DNA of 64,000 bases from Proales similis (taxonomy: Eukaryota; Rotifera; Eurotatoria; Ploima; Proalidae), in NCBI GenBank assembly GCA_019059635.1, contig JAGVRJ010000001.1:1674001-1738000 (forward strand). Reading direction: 5' to 3'. The translations under genes and the position numbers were made by a program. Positions within the stretch are counted from its first letter, which is position 1. Every line of letters begins with the position of its first letter. This document shows, one piece after another, positions 44,017 to 59,461 of this stretch. A model generated the notes under the pieces. The model was not told the DNA's origin, ran no database searches, and saw only the letters and a list, made by a program, of their open reading frames with translations.

Positions 44017-45269
44017 AACATGATAGCCACTTTACTCAAAGCCAACTTCCATTTTCTCTCTTTTTTGCTTTATTTTTTCATACAAAAATCTCAAATGTAC
44101 AAACTTCGGAAGACTTGAAGATTTTGTGCACGTCTAATATTCAAGCGAATGTTGGCCTCAAAGCGGCAAATCAAATTGAACAAAAAAGAAAAAAGACCGG
44201 TCCGGCTCGATTCCAATCGAATGGCTACATTTATGGTCGACTCTGAGTTGATGTTGCTTGTCGCTGGCCAACAGCCGGTCTACGTCGTTGTTGTTCTCTA
44301 CATGTTGGTGCTGGCAGTTGAGTTCAGTCCTCTCTTCCTCGCACACATTGATAAACACAGTGAGAGTAGAGGAAGGGAGTGAACGCGAATTGAAAGAGAG
44401 AACGAGCAAGCCGATGAAGTTGAAATGCTCGCCCCAGATGCTTTGATTATGAACGCGAAAAGTAGGCCATAAGTTCACGTTTGCTTTTGAAAAGCATGCG
44501 CATTCTTTAAAAGGTCTTTGCCTCGTTCTAATTCAAATAGCCTCCGTCAAAGTAAACTCTATTTTATTCTTACTTAAGCCTGTTCGGAGCCAACGTTTCA
44601 CAGTGCCAGATTCACATTTTGCCCATGCTGACTTGAACGATTTTTCGCCTGAAATAGCCCGAATCCATGGCTCTGCTCCTCTCCCCTAATTCTAGCCCAT
44701 CAGCAACATAGACAGTCCATAAACCTGAAAAAGGAAATCTAACTCTTAAATTAGCTGTCCTGCTTGATGAATCGTTTTGGTCAAAGCGAATTGATTATTA
44801 AAATTCTTCTCAGGGCTTGAAGAATACAAAATAGAAGCTGAAAATATAAATTTAAGATGACAGTTTCATTGCGTTTTGGCAAAATAAAAAGAGTTTCAGT
44901 TCGAGGCGAACGGTTGCAGGCAGAAAAGCTCATACCAGGGAAACCTCACCCTTCCGTTGCAATGTGTGGGAGAACGGATGTGTCACTTGCGGGCACTCTT
45001 AAGGGAGCAGACGGAGCAGGTGAGGATAGCGCAGGCGAATCGTCAAATTTGTTCTACACGAGTATTAACATTAACATTCTTTTGGGTGCATAATGCCCTT
45101 CTCAACTCCTTCCTCATGATTGCAGCCTATGTATACTGGCCCATGTATTAGCGATCGAAGTATGAGAACCGCATAGACCAAACCGCCGACCGACTGAGCA
45201 GCGACCAAGGATCGGGCCGAGGAGAATTTCAACTTTGTAAAACAATACCTTAAATGTATTTGAAGCGAG
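44017..45269. other. Interval between GTSF1 and zinc-finger gene
   Basis: About 1.25 kb. One open stretch (44,957-45,151, listed separately) looks protein-like at its end; otherwise no gene recognised. Confidence 0.35.
44957..45151 (+). CDS. Possible 3' exon of a tail-anchored protein
   Basis: An open frame ends with an amphipathic helical part (HLRALLREQTEQVRIAQAN) followed by a strongly hydrophobic stretch (FFWVHNALLNSFLMIAAYVYW) and stop. A helix plus a terminal membrane segment is how tail-anchored proteins end. No upstream exons were found with confidence and no family is recognised, so this may be chance. Confidence 0.2.
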   Translation: MQCVGERMCHLRALLREQTEQVRIAQANRQICSTRVLTLTFFWVHNALLNSFLMIAAYVYWPMY

Positions 45270-46484
45270 ATGCCACTTACTCAACGGCAAGTCGGCTCCA
45301 AGACTCGCGCCAGTGCCAACGGCAACATAGAGCTAAATGATGTCTTACGCGCTCAGTACAACTCATCGACGAGCCAGGAGCAAGCGGGCGGCGTGTTTTT
45401 CGACCGGGCATTTCAAATTCCAAACAATTTAGGCGGCGGCATCGACCAACGTGTCTCGGCCTCGTTCTATCCGATGGCAAGTTTCGGCCATCTAACGCCA
45501 ATCGCTCACACACAACCGTTTATATTCAATGCCCACAACTTGCCTTCCAATCAACTCGCCGCCAAGCAAGAGCCTTCAATGAGCTTTAACTTGAAAACCG
45601 ACGCGACCAAGACATCGGCATTAGGCGACAGGCCGATCAGCAATGGCTTAGGAGCCGATTTAACTAAGATGGCCTCATTTCATTCCGAACGATACGCATA
45701 TCAGAACGGCGGCCAAGCTTCCACACAGCAGATAATGGCAGAGGGATTGGGCGAAGCCAAACTAAACCTCATGAACCAGGACGCATCCAGTGGACTAAAC
45801 TACTTTGGACAGTTCACTCAGACTCTGCAATCGTCGTCTGCACAGGCGTCCAATAGCACAGCAAAGTCAGACGATGCCGGTCTGAACGGTAACGGCGCTG
45901 CGCCTGCAGATGGCACCGGCAAAGGTAGTGCAAGTAGCAGCAGCAGCGCAGACAAAGGCTATCAGTGCACGCATTGCTTCAAAACTTTCCAGAAAAAAGT
46001 GCATCTCAATCAACATTATCGAATTCATTCAGGCGAAAAACCGTACGGCTGCGACTATTGCGAGAAAAGGTTCACTCAGCTATCTCATTTATGGCAGCAT
46101 ACGCGACGACACACGGGCGAGAAGCCGTACAAATGCGATGTGCCAAACTGTCACAAGTCGTTCACTCAGCTCTCCAATCTGCAGTCGCACTTGAAAACTC
46201 ATGGTGCCGCAAACAGTGAAAGAGCCCGTCAATCGAACACTCTGACCGCGGTGTCGAAACTGAATGTCAACGAACCGCAATCACAGTCAATGCCTAAACA
46301 TGTGAAATCGAGAAACACGTCTAAAAAATCGAATCAAAAACGTCACGAATGTAGGATTTGCACAAAACGCTTTGCCTCCGAGGGCGTAATGAAACAGCAC
46401 GGATGCACTAAACACAGCAACATTGTTTGGGTCAGAAACAAAGAAGGTTCTTTGATACTCAAGTTTGCCGGGGATGTATCTTAA
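45270..46484 (+). CDS. C2H2 zinc-finger transcription factor (Rotund/Squeeze/LIN-29-ZNF384-like)
   Basis: A 404-aa frame. Residues 1-230 are low-complexity, rich in Ser, Ala, Asn and Gln. Three tightly linked C2H2 fingers follow at about 231-313: YQCTHCFKTFQKKVHLNQH, CDYCEKRFTQLSHLWQHTRR and CDVPNCHKSFTQLSNLQSHL, joined by GEKPY linkers. A separate fourth finger (CRICTKRFASEGVMKQHG...H) lies near 358-380. The paired FTQLSHL and FTQLSNLQSH helices with the longer CxxxxC spacing in finger 3 are typical of the Rotund/Squeeze/LIN-29/ZNF362-384 group. Some upstream exon may be missing, as no promoter or UTR intron was resolved. Expected to be a nuclear DNA-binding regulator. Confidence 0.78.
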   Translation: MPLTQRQVGSKTRASANGNIELNDVLRAQYNSSTSQEQAGGVFFDRAFQIPNNLGGGIDQRVSASFYPMASFGHLTPIAHTQPFIFNAHNLPSNQLAAKQEPSMSFNLKTDATKTSALGDRPISNGLGADLTKMASFHSERYAYQNGGQASTQQIMAEGLGEAKLNLMNQDASSGLNYFGQFTQTLQSSSAQASNSTAKSDDAGLNGNGAAPADGTGKGSASSSSSADKGYQCTHCFKTFQKKVHLNQHYRIHSGEKPYGCDYCEKRFTQLSHLWQHTRRHTGEKPYKCDVPNCHKSFTQLSNLQSHLKTHGAANSERARQSNTLTAVSKLNVNEPQSQSMPKHVKSRNTSKKSNQKRHECRICTKRFASEGVMKQHGCTKHSNIVWVRNKEGSLILKFAGDVS

Positions 46485-46767
46485 TGTTCTAATTTAAACG
46501 TTTTTTATATTTTTCGGTGCGTTGTTGACCAAGAGAATTTGAATAAAAGAAATATCAACGAGGATTAAGTTGCTGTGCAGAGCAAATTAGATTCTTTCGT
46601 TAGAGGCCAAATAGAAGGATTCTGACCAAAAAGGTGATAAAACACAATATATTATCATAAGGTTTTATTGAGAAGGTGTACAGAGAAAAAAAAAAAGATT
46701 TTGTATAAGCTTAAAATATTTGATCGAGCATTATAAAATTCAGGATGAGATTGAGTTTGCCAGACGC

Positions 46768-49511
<2,744 letters not shown>

Positions 49512-49708
49512 GCGTCTGGCAAACTCAATCTCATCCTGAATTTTATAATGCTCGATCAAATATTTTAAGCTTATGCGGAATCTTTCTTTTTATATTCGCC
49601 TCGAATAAAATTTAATCACACATTAAATGAATTTGTTTTGATATTTATTCGCTTTTCTAACATCTAGCTCAACAACATATTACCTCCTCATCGAGTCGTG
49701 ATAAAGTT

Positions 49709-51429
49709 CTACTTTCTCTTTTCCTTGATCAAGTTGTAACCTGCGTATATCGGTATAGGTAACATAATGCATATGTTCAGGGCCCAGCCGGCAATCGTCA
49801 TTACTATCGTTAGTGGTCCGTCTTTGTCCATTGGTCTCTCGAAACTGAAAATACTAATGAAAAATAGAGTCATGATTATTGCAGGAGTGACGAATTTCCA
49901 GCAGATGATCCAGAACCGGGAAATTTCAACTCCAATCATCGTCTTCAAGTCAGTTTTGAATCTCTCTGAGCCGTATATCCAGACAACTGAAATCGCTTCA
50001 CTGAATACGATCAACATCAGAGCTGGCGAAGTAGCGAACGTGTCCAGAAAATTGACGAGATAGATTCCTCCATACGTAACAGTAGGCAACGAGCCAACAA
50101 ACAGGATGAAATGAATCATTGCCAGTGCGATTGCCCTGTTTTCCCTTACCCATGTCACTTGGTCGGCCAGTGCTGTGTAGATTGCTTCGAGCCCGCCGAA
50201 GCCACTGTCTAGCCCGAGGTTTATGACCATCAAGAAGAAAATGATGGAGAAAAATGGCGCAAAATTGAATGTGGCCAACACCTCTGGATAGGCGATGAAT
50301 GAAAGGCCCATGTCCTGACGTGTTACTTCGCTGATCGGTTTGCCCACTTGAAAACTCAAATGTCCCAAAGAGGCGAATACTACTATTCCGGCCAATATGC
50401 TTGCAACTGCGTTGGCTATTGTGGCTATTATGGCGTCAGTTTCAGTATTGTTGCTAAACGGCGAGTAGCTGGCATAAGTTGTCAAGACGCCTTTTTAAAA
50501 AGTTTCCATTTTAATCATAAAACTGCCTCTCAAGGTAAAATAGCAGGACAAGCATGCGACTTACTTATACCAGGACCGAGAGTGAAAAACACTTGAATAG
50601 CGGCGTCTTTCCAACAGTCAAAACTCTGAAGCTTGCTGAACGACGGAGTCAGGAAATAACTGACACCTTCAATAGCCCCCTCCAGACGAACCTCGTGTAC
50701 AAGTAGCACAATTAGGATCAAATACGGTAGAACTGCGGTGACGAGTACAGCTTTTCCGGTGCTCTTAACACCTTTGCAAATGCAGGCGTACATTGCGATA
50801 TAGACAAGTGCCAGGCAAACCATTAGATCGATTTTCACCGAGCCAAGATCGTTCAAGCCGCCGGACAGGTGAACAGCCAGCATATGCCGATTGAAATATT
50901 CATCTGCAGGCGAAACATAGTGCCGTTGAGCATTAATCAAGTTCATGCTTTTATTCTGATCAGCGCCAAGTCGCTCAAGGCAGTTGTTTGAATTCCATGC
51001 TTGTCCGCACTTAGACCAGGGCATGACGGTGTTGAACGATGCGAACAAGTAAAACACTGAATAGGCGATCATGGTTGTATAGTAGAGGGTGATCGAGGAG
51101 ACAACAAGCAGAGAGGCGATTCCAATGCCCTTTGAATATGGCGACACTTTGGCCCACAGACTTATGTTGCCCACGCGGTGAAACTGGCCAACTGACAACT
51201 CCAAGAACATCATCGGAACTCCGACAAGCGTCAGGAATGTGAAATAGGGAATTAGAAACGCGCCGCCTCCATTTTTGTAAGCAATATATGGAAAGCGGAC
51301 ACAGTTTCCTAAATCTACCACATAGCCGATCACTGAGAGCAAATATTCAAGTTTGTTGTTCCAAAGCTCGCGCGGTTTCTCGTCCTCGATCAGATGCGTT
51401 TCTCTTTCTTGCGACTCCGCTAAGCTCAT
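49709..51429 (-). CDS. SLC6-family sodium-coupled transporter
   Basis: Neurotransmitter/amino-acid symporter of the plasma membrane. Exons 51429-50565 and 50490-49709 join in phase across a 74-nt intron (LGPGI/SVLTTYAS) to give 548 aa, about 12 membrane segments. TM1 reads LLSVIGYVVDLGNCVRFPY, then KNGGGAFLIPYF. The Asp in VVDLGN is the residue typical of monoamine carriers. TM6 region is FFTLGPGISVLTTYASYSPF. The large loop between TM3 and TM4 (GQAWNSNNCLERL...) has two Cys, for the usual disulfide. The normally conserved Trp in NVWRFPY is replaced (NCVRFPY). The C-terminus is very short (LIKEKRK). The substrate cannot be assigned with confidence. Confidence 0.9.
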
Positions 51430-54400
51430 TTTCGCTCTTTTTTCAGCACAGTTCGGGTCTTAAGCAAAGCCAAAAGTGAATTAATATATCAAAAACTGGC
51501 TAAAACCTGCCGCTTCCGAACTGAGCGGATGAAGCACAAATTAATATTCAATTAGAACAAGAAAAAAAAAGCTGCCTTTTTGTTGATGTGATCATGTAAC
51601 GAGTCGTATGAAAGAATTCAAATAACTCGTGCAAAACCAGCCAATAAGTGACACCGAATTGACATCACAATTTGATTGAGCTGTCTGCTGCCGGGGATTT
51701 CAAAAGAGTTGAGGGTGAATGAAGTACGATGAATATGTAAGACGTTTAATTTAAGAATGATGTGTACACGCCTCTGACTGACTGAGTAGGGCTCAGTTCA
51801 ATTTTTGCCGGAAAGGAAGATCTTTTGACAGGTCAGGTATGAGCCTATTAATAAACGCCTTAAGAGCAGATCGATTTCGAGCTTCTATTTTCCTCTCCTC
51901 GGCTTCAAGCATTCAGCAAATTAGCTTTGAAACTTGGATCGCAAACCATCAAACTGTAGCAATTCATATGCCCCCGAGTAAGTATATTAGGCTCGGCGTT
52001 TAGGGACCTCAGTTGGCAGCCGACTAATTAGGAACCAAACCTTCAAACATTCGATCCGCCTCATAAATTTAAACCGTTTATTCATGTATCTGCTATCGCC
52101 TCAGATCTGATATTCAACAGTGCTATTTTGCTCTTCTCGCCCCATCATCACTATCATGGTCTCAGCACGGCTCAATTTTAGAGAAACTAGTGATACTTTT
52201 CAGACCCATTTTTGGCTTTAAGAGTTTCGAGAGCGGGTTTTACACTTTTGCCTCCAACGTGAACCAATCAACCAGGTTCCAACTTTTCATTCCCATTCAA
52301 ACCGATCGGCCAACTTGGTCGAAAATAAGTTTCTCTCCAAACATGAAACTAAAGTGGCCAATGTGCTAAATACAACGAGACATTCAATTCCATCGGCTTG
52401 TGTTCAGTCGAAACCGATTTGCAGTTGAAGCTTTTGTTTTAAGGCCAGAGCCTGCCGCTTGGAGTATTGCGACTGCTCTGAAAAATTTCCTCTACTTAAA
52501 ATAAACTGAAAGAAAGAAGACAGATCAGGAGTGCTGCTCGTTCAAGCGTTGTTAACTAAACTTCAATAACGACATAACGCGGGCCTGCATCCAGGGAACC
52601 GCATTAATGAGTTGCACATATAACGGAGAAGAGCTGCAAAATTCGTCACTTTGAATTGCGACTTGCCCTTTGTTGTGTGTTTGTGTTAAGTCAAATGGCG
52701 TCGTTTTTTCGCGTCCCGTTTCTCTCTTCGCTTTTTATTTTCTCGCTTCCCTCCTCTTTCAATCAACAGCCACCACTCGATGAGTATAAAATCCGTTCAG
52801 AGACTGAGCGGTCAGAGTAAAACACTAGACGCTAGTCTAACCCCTCTCTAGTTGTTTGAATTCTTCGGCTAATACTGACGATGGTGGTTGTTCTGCATGC
52901 ATAATCAGCGCCTGGCATCGATCGGCACGCGGGCTTGCAATCGATCGATCTGACACGACCATGCCGATGCAAGCGAATAAATTAGCAGCGAATTTATATT
53001 CAGCACCATTGAATGAAGAAAAATTCTAACGAAGATAGCTCCTCTGTCTCGTGCCAGAGAGCCGCATAATAACAAATTTATTTCGATCATGATAATCACC
53101 ATCGCCATAATCCTGCACGCCGGCGATGCCAGCATTTTCGGCCAACCATCCAACCGACTCGAATTTTTCTCTTCTTGAAAATCTTTTTTTTTTAACAAGA
53201 ACGACCGCAAAATCAAACGTCTGTTCGGTCATTTCTTCGCCTCTCGCTCGTCAACGTTTCGCATTTTGTTGCGAACCGAACGAGAACGCACTCTTCTCTT
53301 CGATTTCTTCATCAGGCAGTTATTGGTCAGAGCACGCTCGTCGGACGTTGCACCAGTCCGTTCTCGTTAAGAAGCGTTTATTATCAAAAGAAAAGCACAA
53401 AGACAAGAGCCTGTGAGTGTCGACTGCGATTGTCGATCAGCTTCAGTTCAGGTGCAGGAGGCGAAATTCACCTCGGAAACAACTCGAGCTGGAGCCTGTT
53501 TCTCAGACTCTGGGACAGGTCTGGATTTCGGCGCCGAGCTGGGCCAGCTATTCGGACGACAACGGCACTTAACATGGCCGCATAAAATATTCAAATTGTC
53601 ATAATTTATGCTGGGCCGCCATCACGACACCCGTGGTTCGCCGAGGCACCCTGGCTGATTGCCGCGTTAGGTGCTGGTTGGCTGGGCGGCGCTGCATAAT
53701 CTGGCGATCGATGCCGAACCTCATTTACATGCGTTTGCACGGCCTCTCTTTCTTATCTTAAATTTCTCTTTAGCTCTCTCTCTCTCTCTTTCTCATCAAC
53801 TCGATCGGAGACCATTATGATCGAACATAAATTATTGCTTTTTTCCTTCATGCTCCTCACCATCATCATCACCATCATCATCATCATCAACATCATCATC
53901 GTCTTCTTGTTCGCCTCGGCTCCTCTTTATGCGCTCATCTCGCGCACTCATTCATTCGCTCGCCAGCTTTCTTGAGCGCTTGCTTGCTTCTTCTTTTAAC
54001 CGCTTCTCTGCCACCGCAGCCATTTGGTCGGGCGAGGCCACGCATCGGCGCGCTTCTGGCCCTCCATCCATCTTTCACCTCTCTTCCAAACCTATCCAGC
54101 CGCTCGATTGCTTGCCATTTCTATTTCAATTGCGATTCCTCGAGCAGTCCTGATACTATCGTCTGCTGCCTCACCTCGCCTAAACTAAACGTTCTGTCTC
54201 TCTTCCAGCTAGATTGTTCTTAAGTAGCTAAATAACGCTCAACTCCAAAAGCACGTCATCATCAGCAGCAGCAATCGCAACAGCAGCAGTTTGCTCGTCA
54301 TTTTGTCTTGAAAGCTCGCCAAGGTGTGTTTCTCTTGAAGGGTGTTCGTTCGTCGTAGGAGAACGCCAACCAGCAAAGCACAAACGGGCAACGTCTATAT

Positions 54401-54471
54401 CAAGCGACATTGAGTCAAATAATTAGAAAAACTAGAATTGTCAACTCACAACAAGGAAAAGAGAAGAAAAG
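51430..54471. other. Long divergent interval, SLC6 / G-protein beta
   Basis: About 3 kb with no convincing coding exon. It includes a TATAAAA-like site at about 52,783 followed by sequence resembling a 5' UTR, a CT microsatellite (about 53,773-53,792) and a CAT/ATC repeat (about 53,856-53,900). The final ~250 bp is probably 5' UTR of the beta subunit gene. Confidence 0.4.
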
Positions 54472-55497
54472 ATGGCTACTGAACTCGAACAATTGCGTCA
54501 AGAGGCCGAAGCGTTGAAGAATCAAATCAGAGACGCGAGGAAGGCTGCTTGCGATACGACCCTACTGCAGGTGGCTCAGAGCTTGGAGCCGATCGGCCGC
54601 ATACAGATGCGCGCCCGCCGCACCTTGAGAGGCCACTTGGCCAAAATCTATGCCATGCACTGGGGCTCTGACTCGCGCAATCTGGTCTCGGCGTCGCAGG
54701 ACGGCAAACTCATCGTTTGGGACTCCTACACCACAAACAAGGTGCACGCCATTCCGTTGCGTTCCAGTTGGGTCATGACGTGCGCCTACGCGCCCTCGGG
54801 TAGCTTCGTGGCTTGTGGCGGCCTTGACAACATTTGTTCCATATACAGCCTGAAAACACGCGAAGGAAACGTTCGCGTCAGCCGAGAGCTGCCAGGACAC
54901 ACTGGCTACCTATCTTGCTGCCGCTTTATCGACGATAATCAAATAGTCACCAGCTCGGGAGATATGACTTGCGCCTTATGGGACATTGAAACTGGCCAGC
55001 AAATAATCAGCTTTCAAGGGCACACTGGCGACGTGATGTCGCTCTCTCTCTCGCCCGATTTCAAAACGTTCGTGTCAGGTGCATGCGACGCCTCTGCCAA
55101 GCTCTGGGACATTCGCGAGGGCCTGTGCAAGCAAACATTTCCCGGGCATGAGTCCGACATAAACGCAGTTACGTTTTTCCCCAACGGCTACGTATTCGCC
55201 ACTGGATCAGATGACGCCACGTGCCGCCTGTTCGACATCAGAGCCGATCAGGAGATTGGCATGTATTCGCACGACAACATCATTTGCGGAATCACATCGG
55301 TCGCCTTTTCAAAGAGCGGTCGACTGCTGCTCGCCGGATACGATGACTTTAATTGCAACGTTTGGGACACACTCAGGCTCGAGCGTGCTGGCGTACTGGC
55401 TGGCCACGACAATCGAGTCTCGTGTCTAGGAGTGACTGAAGATGGCATGGCCGTCGCGACTGGCTCATGGGACAGTTTCCTCAAGATTTGGAATTAA
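54472..55497 (+). CDS. GNB1: Heterotrimeric G-protein beta subunit (Gbeta1/2-type)
   Basis: Intronless 341-aa frame, one residue longer than vertebrate GNB1. The N-terminal coiled coil ([20 protein letters not shown]) pairs with G gamma. Seven WD40 blades follow, with motifs such as [47 protein letters not shown] and [13 protein letters not shown] at the end. Full-length and highly conserved, so surely functional. It stands alone in a long non-coding interval, which suggests long UTRs or extensive control sequence. Confidence 0.97.
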   Translation: MATELEQLRQEAEALKNQIRDARKAACDTTLLQVAQSLEPIGRIQMRARRTLRGHLAKIYAMHWGSDSRNLVSASQDGKLIVWDSYTTNKVHAIPLRSSWVMTCAYAPSGSFVACGGLDNICSIYSLKTREGNVRVSRELPGHTGYLSCCRFIDDNQIVTSSGDMTCALWDIETGQQIISFQGHTGDVMSLSLSPDFKTFVSGACDASAKLWDIREGLCKQTFPGHESDINAVTFFPNGYVFATGSDDATCRLFDIRADQEIGMYSHDNIICGITSVAFSKSGRLLLAGYDDFNCNVWDTLRLERAGVLAGHDNRVSCLGVTEDGMAVATGSWDSFLKIWN

Positions 55498-58400
55498 ACT
55501 CCATTCGTTGTTGTCGCCACTTACGCCGCCATTCGCATCAACAGCAACACCAGCAGCAGCAGCAGCATCATAGACAAACCAGCACTTAATCAGCACAGCC
55601 AAATCAATAGCCCAAGGGCCCGGCCCGCATCATCTAGAGCAGAAGCACGCTCGGCTTTGTATTCGTCGCACGCTTTTCACTCTAAATCGTCTCTTTTTTC
55701 ATTCTTCTTGCTCTTGCTTTTTTCCTTCTTCAATTCTCACTCAGCCAGACGGACCAGGGCGGCCGGGCGCTCGGGCCTGCTTCTAGACTTTACGTTTCCT
55801 ATTTACTTTACCTATTACTTTTTTTTGTCATTCTCTCAATTTCATACAAATCGTTTTTTTCTTACTATTCTGTTCATACTACATTGTTCTCAATTGTGGC
55901 GCTTGAATTATTTTTATTCATCCCTCTACACCTACCCACAGACAAACAGACACACACACACACACATGTATGACAAAATAACCAACGCGAATTCAACAGC
56001 ACCGCCTCTGACAACAGGATGAACTCACAAATGGGAGCGTGAATCAATCACACCCACACGATTAAAGTAGACCGAGACCAGTGGCCGAACAAGAATAGCA
56101 GAATCTAGAAATTCAAAACAAACACACGGCAGAGCGTTTAAGGAAGCGATTGCAGTACATGGCAGATGAGAATCTGCAGCCAGCAAGCACCACTAATCAG
56201 GCATCGACTCAATTTGCCTAAACTCGATCGTCGTTTATTATTCGTTCAGTAGCCAAGCAGTTCGATTGAAAGCTGCTTAAACAAAAAACCAACACGTAAA
56301 CACGCACACATTTATGTTCGTATTCTTATATGCTAGTCATTTTGTGAATGAGTCGACGGATGAAGCGAATTTACGTGAGGCGCACTTGTCAATGAGCAGG
56401 CCCCGGCCTGCTGTGCCTCTCTCTCTCTCTCTCTCTTTGTCTCCTTCTTGCTCTCGATCATACGCTTTCGTTTGGTATGCTTCGCTTAATGAGCCAACGC
56501 GCCATTTACCGCTGCGCTTTTCAAACCTGCTTCGCTGGCTGCTTTATGTTTCCGCTTCTATCAACAGACAGAGAAACAACCATCAGCTCATTCGATTTGT
56601 ATTTCTTTGTTCTTATTGGCCACACTTGAATAATTTCTGACGCTGGTCTCCTCTTCTTAATCTTGTTCACTAATGCTTAATCGCAACATTCAGCCACTTG
56701 TCATCAAGTTATTTTCGGTCTTGATCAACAATGCCAACAGCAATTCAATTCTATTTCTCGCTCGTGTTTCAAATTTGTTCAAATCAATTGTGGCAAATAT
56801 TCGTTCATTTAAAATTCGTCTCTATCTGTCGCTCTTACTTCTACAATGTCTACAATGCCACCGAACAGGCTGACTCTTCAAATCTCTTCTCCTCTTCTGG
56901 CTTCCGTCTCAATTCGGACGGACAAGCAAACAAACAAGATCTACAACCAACATATAGAAACAAAAAGAATTTTTTTCTCTGCTTTCTCTATTCAATCGTG
57001 TATGGCTCTGCACATTTCTGTCTGTTCGTCTGCCTGCCTATCGTCTATCTAAACAATTCACTGTCTCTCTCTCTCTCTCATTCTCTATTCACTCTCATTA
57101 TTCTCTTTATTTCTTTCTATATATCTAAGTATCTAACTTTCATCACAAATTTCCTTTTTTTTCTTTTTTTTGTGGGGGCATTTTTGAACAAAGAATAAAT
57201 GAATTTTCAATTCGCATCAGTGTTCTCCTCTTTCTGGCCTTCGAAATTTTGTGCGTTTGATTTAATCGATTTAAGGTGAGCGTGTTTGCTACACAGCTAA
57301 TTCTGTAAGCGGCGAAATTCTGATCAATGTTTCGAGAACAACATTGATGTTGTTTGAGAAGACGATGAAAGCGATGATGATGCTGATGATGATTATGGGA
57401 CGACTGCTTTATTTGCGTTCAAATCGATTATTTGCCTCAGTCTTTGATTCCGATACCCTCCTGCGCGATATCGGATGCGCTTGCGTCAGCAGCAAAATGT
57501 CAGCCTTGTTTGCAAGCTAATAAGCTTCTTGATTGAGATAGATTTCGAGGAGCATGCGCCAAATAACTATTTCAATCAGCACCTGGCCAAATCGATTTCT
57601 CGCTTTTTCGACACAAATCCCTCCTCCCGTCTGCGTCATTCAATCAACAAAGAGCTGAGCGAAAATAGAGAAATTGCGTCTTGCAGCTACCACCACCGCC
57701 GCCGCTTCTGTTGCTGCAGCAGCCACCACAAGCAACAAGATATAATCCAAATGATGTCTGATTCGCTCCAATTACCACGCCTGTATAGGCCCTCGTTTTC
57801 AAAAATAAATGAAGCTCACCTAGTCTGATTATTTCCTCAAGGTCGCGGCTGCCTTAAGTCACAAAGCAGTCGCCTTCTTTTTTTTGCCACTCGTTTCGCC
57901 TTTTAGTGATGATCTTTATACAATCGACGGTGGAAATTGGGTCTTATAAACCTTCAAAACAATTCTCTCTTGCCCGAAGCCTGGTCCTAATTCTGCTCAA
58001 ATGACTTATCTACGCGCACGCACGCTCGCTCGCTTTCTGACGCTAATCCGTGCCTAGTAAAAACATCTTGACTCTAATAAGTCCCTCTCAGATGCTCCAA
58101 GGACTTTTCTCCTTTCGGTGTTGGTTAAGAACATGAAATGTAAAAAGCTGAAATTTCGCCGTAAAAAGCGAGCCGAATGTAAAGACCACTTGAAGCGGTG
58201 GAGCAGGATAAATCCGGTCGCCTTTCATTCGCTCTTAGGCGTTGTTGTCGATCGTTAAGCCATCCTTGACTTGGCGTTTCTGTGGCTGTTGCTTTGACTG
58301 CTGCCCTGGCCAGCGTATAAAATGACGACGGCGATGATGACCACCGTCAGTGCAGATCGCCGCTTGAGTCAACAAATAGAAGGCAATCAAAATATGAAAA

Positions 58401-59461
58401 CACATAGAGCAGCTCTGACTAATGAGCAGCAGTATCAGCATGTGTTGGCGCTAATGATATTTGGCAGAGAGAAAGAGAGAGGGAGAGAGTAAGTCTACAA
58501 AATGTACAGAGAGAGTCAAATTCACTCCTAGAATGTCAAGCATCTTAATGAGCACAGGCAAACAAAAATGGGCCTTTCTCCGGCTGCGTGCTGTGTCTAA
58601 ATGATTATTTTGCTTGTGAATCGATCGCTACATAACCATTTATTGCGTTCTTTTGGCCAAGCTCGGTTGTTATCTTTTGTTCATCTTCCTCTTGGCGAAA
58701 TGAATCGATCAATCATTCACCATTGCTTCTTTCTTTTCCTTCTTCCACCTCCTCATGGAATCTATTTGACACAGCGTTCACATCCGAAAGCGTATCTGAT
58801 TGGTCACTGACAGTAATTACACAACTTTGACACACACGCGCGCATCAGTCTTTTCTAAGCACTCAGATGCGCATCAAAAGGCTGAAACCGAGACCCAAGA
58901 GCCCGGCATTGCGAGTCAATGTTGCTAAACACCGGACCTATGAACAGCTTTGTTTAAGTCTCCATTGGGATCGGAAGTGCTCTAATTTATTTCCGTGCAC
59001 AAGACAAGCAACCGATGCCCGAGCCGGTCCAGGTATGCTCGTCCATTACGCGTTTTTCCGGCTTTTAGACAAGATCAAAACTCAGGCAGGCCGATGTTTG
59101 AGCTCTCGAGCACTTAGGCCTTTGCTATAAATTTCTCAATGCGTTCGCTCATCTGCTCGGGACACGTGTTCGCTCATTGTTTCTCACTTATCACTATGCA
59201 AAACACGAAGTGCCAGCCAGTATCGAGTGAAAGCATTTGCGGAATTCGCAGAGTTACACTCTTTTGCTCATTTGCATACAGACCAAGTGTCTCCTAATCG
59301 ATTCAAAATTAAAAACCCGTTCGCGCCTAAGCGATCACTTTTACTTCCAATCAGCGTGCGGGCCACTTGACTTGCTCGATATTACTTAAATGCGTCTAGA
59401 TCACGTAGTTTTAACATTTGCCAAAAAAAGCTAAAGCCTTCTCTTCTTACATTTTTAGAAC
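55498..59461. other. Long 3' interval rich in simple repeats
   Basis: About 4 kb of pyrimidine-rich, low-complexity sequence downstream of the beta subunit gene. It has AGC repeats (about 55,552-55,567), a CA run (55,951-55,965), and CT runs at 56,419-56,437 and 57,063-57,080. Several open frames (for example 56,731-57,198 and 57,475-57,828) come from compositional bias and show no family motif. The first part may be a long 3' UTR. Confidence 0.45.

Noticed and set aside
53850-53905. CAT/ATC repeat as a CRISPR array or satellite
   Set aside because: A simple trinucleotide microsatellite only; no spacers or unit structure.
56300-57830. Several 60-155-codon ORFs downstream of the G-protein beta gene
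   Set aside because: Pyrimidine-rich low-complexity sequence produces Ser/Leu/Phe-rich frames; no motif, splice pattern or start context supports them.
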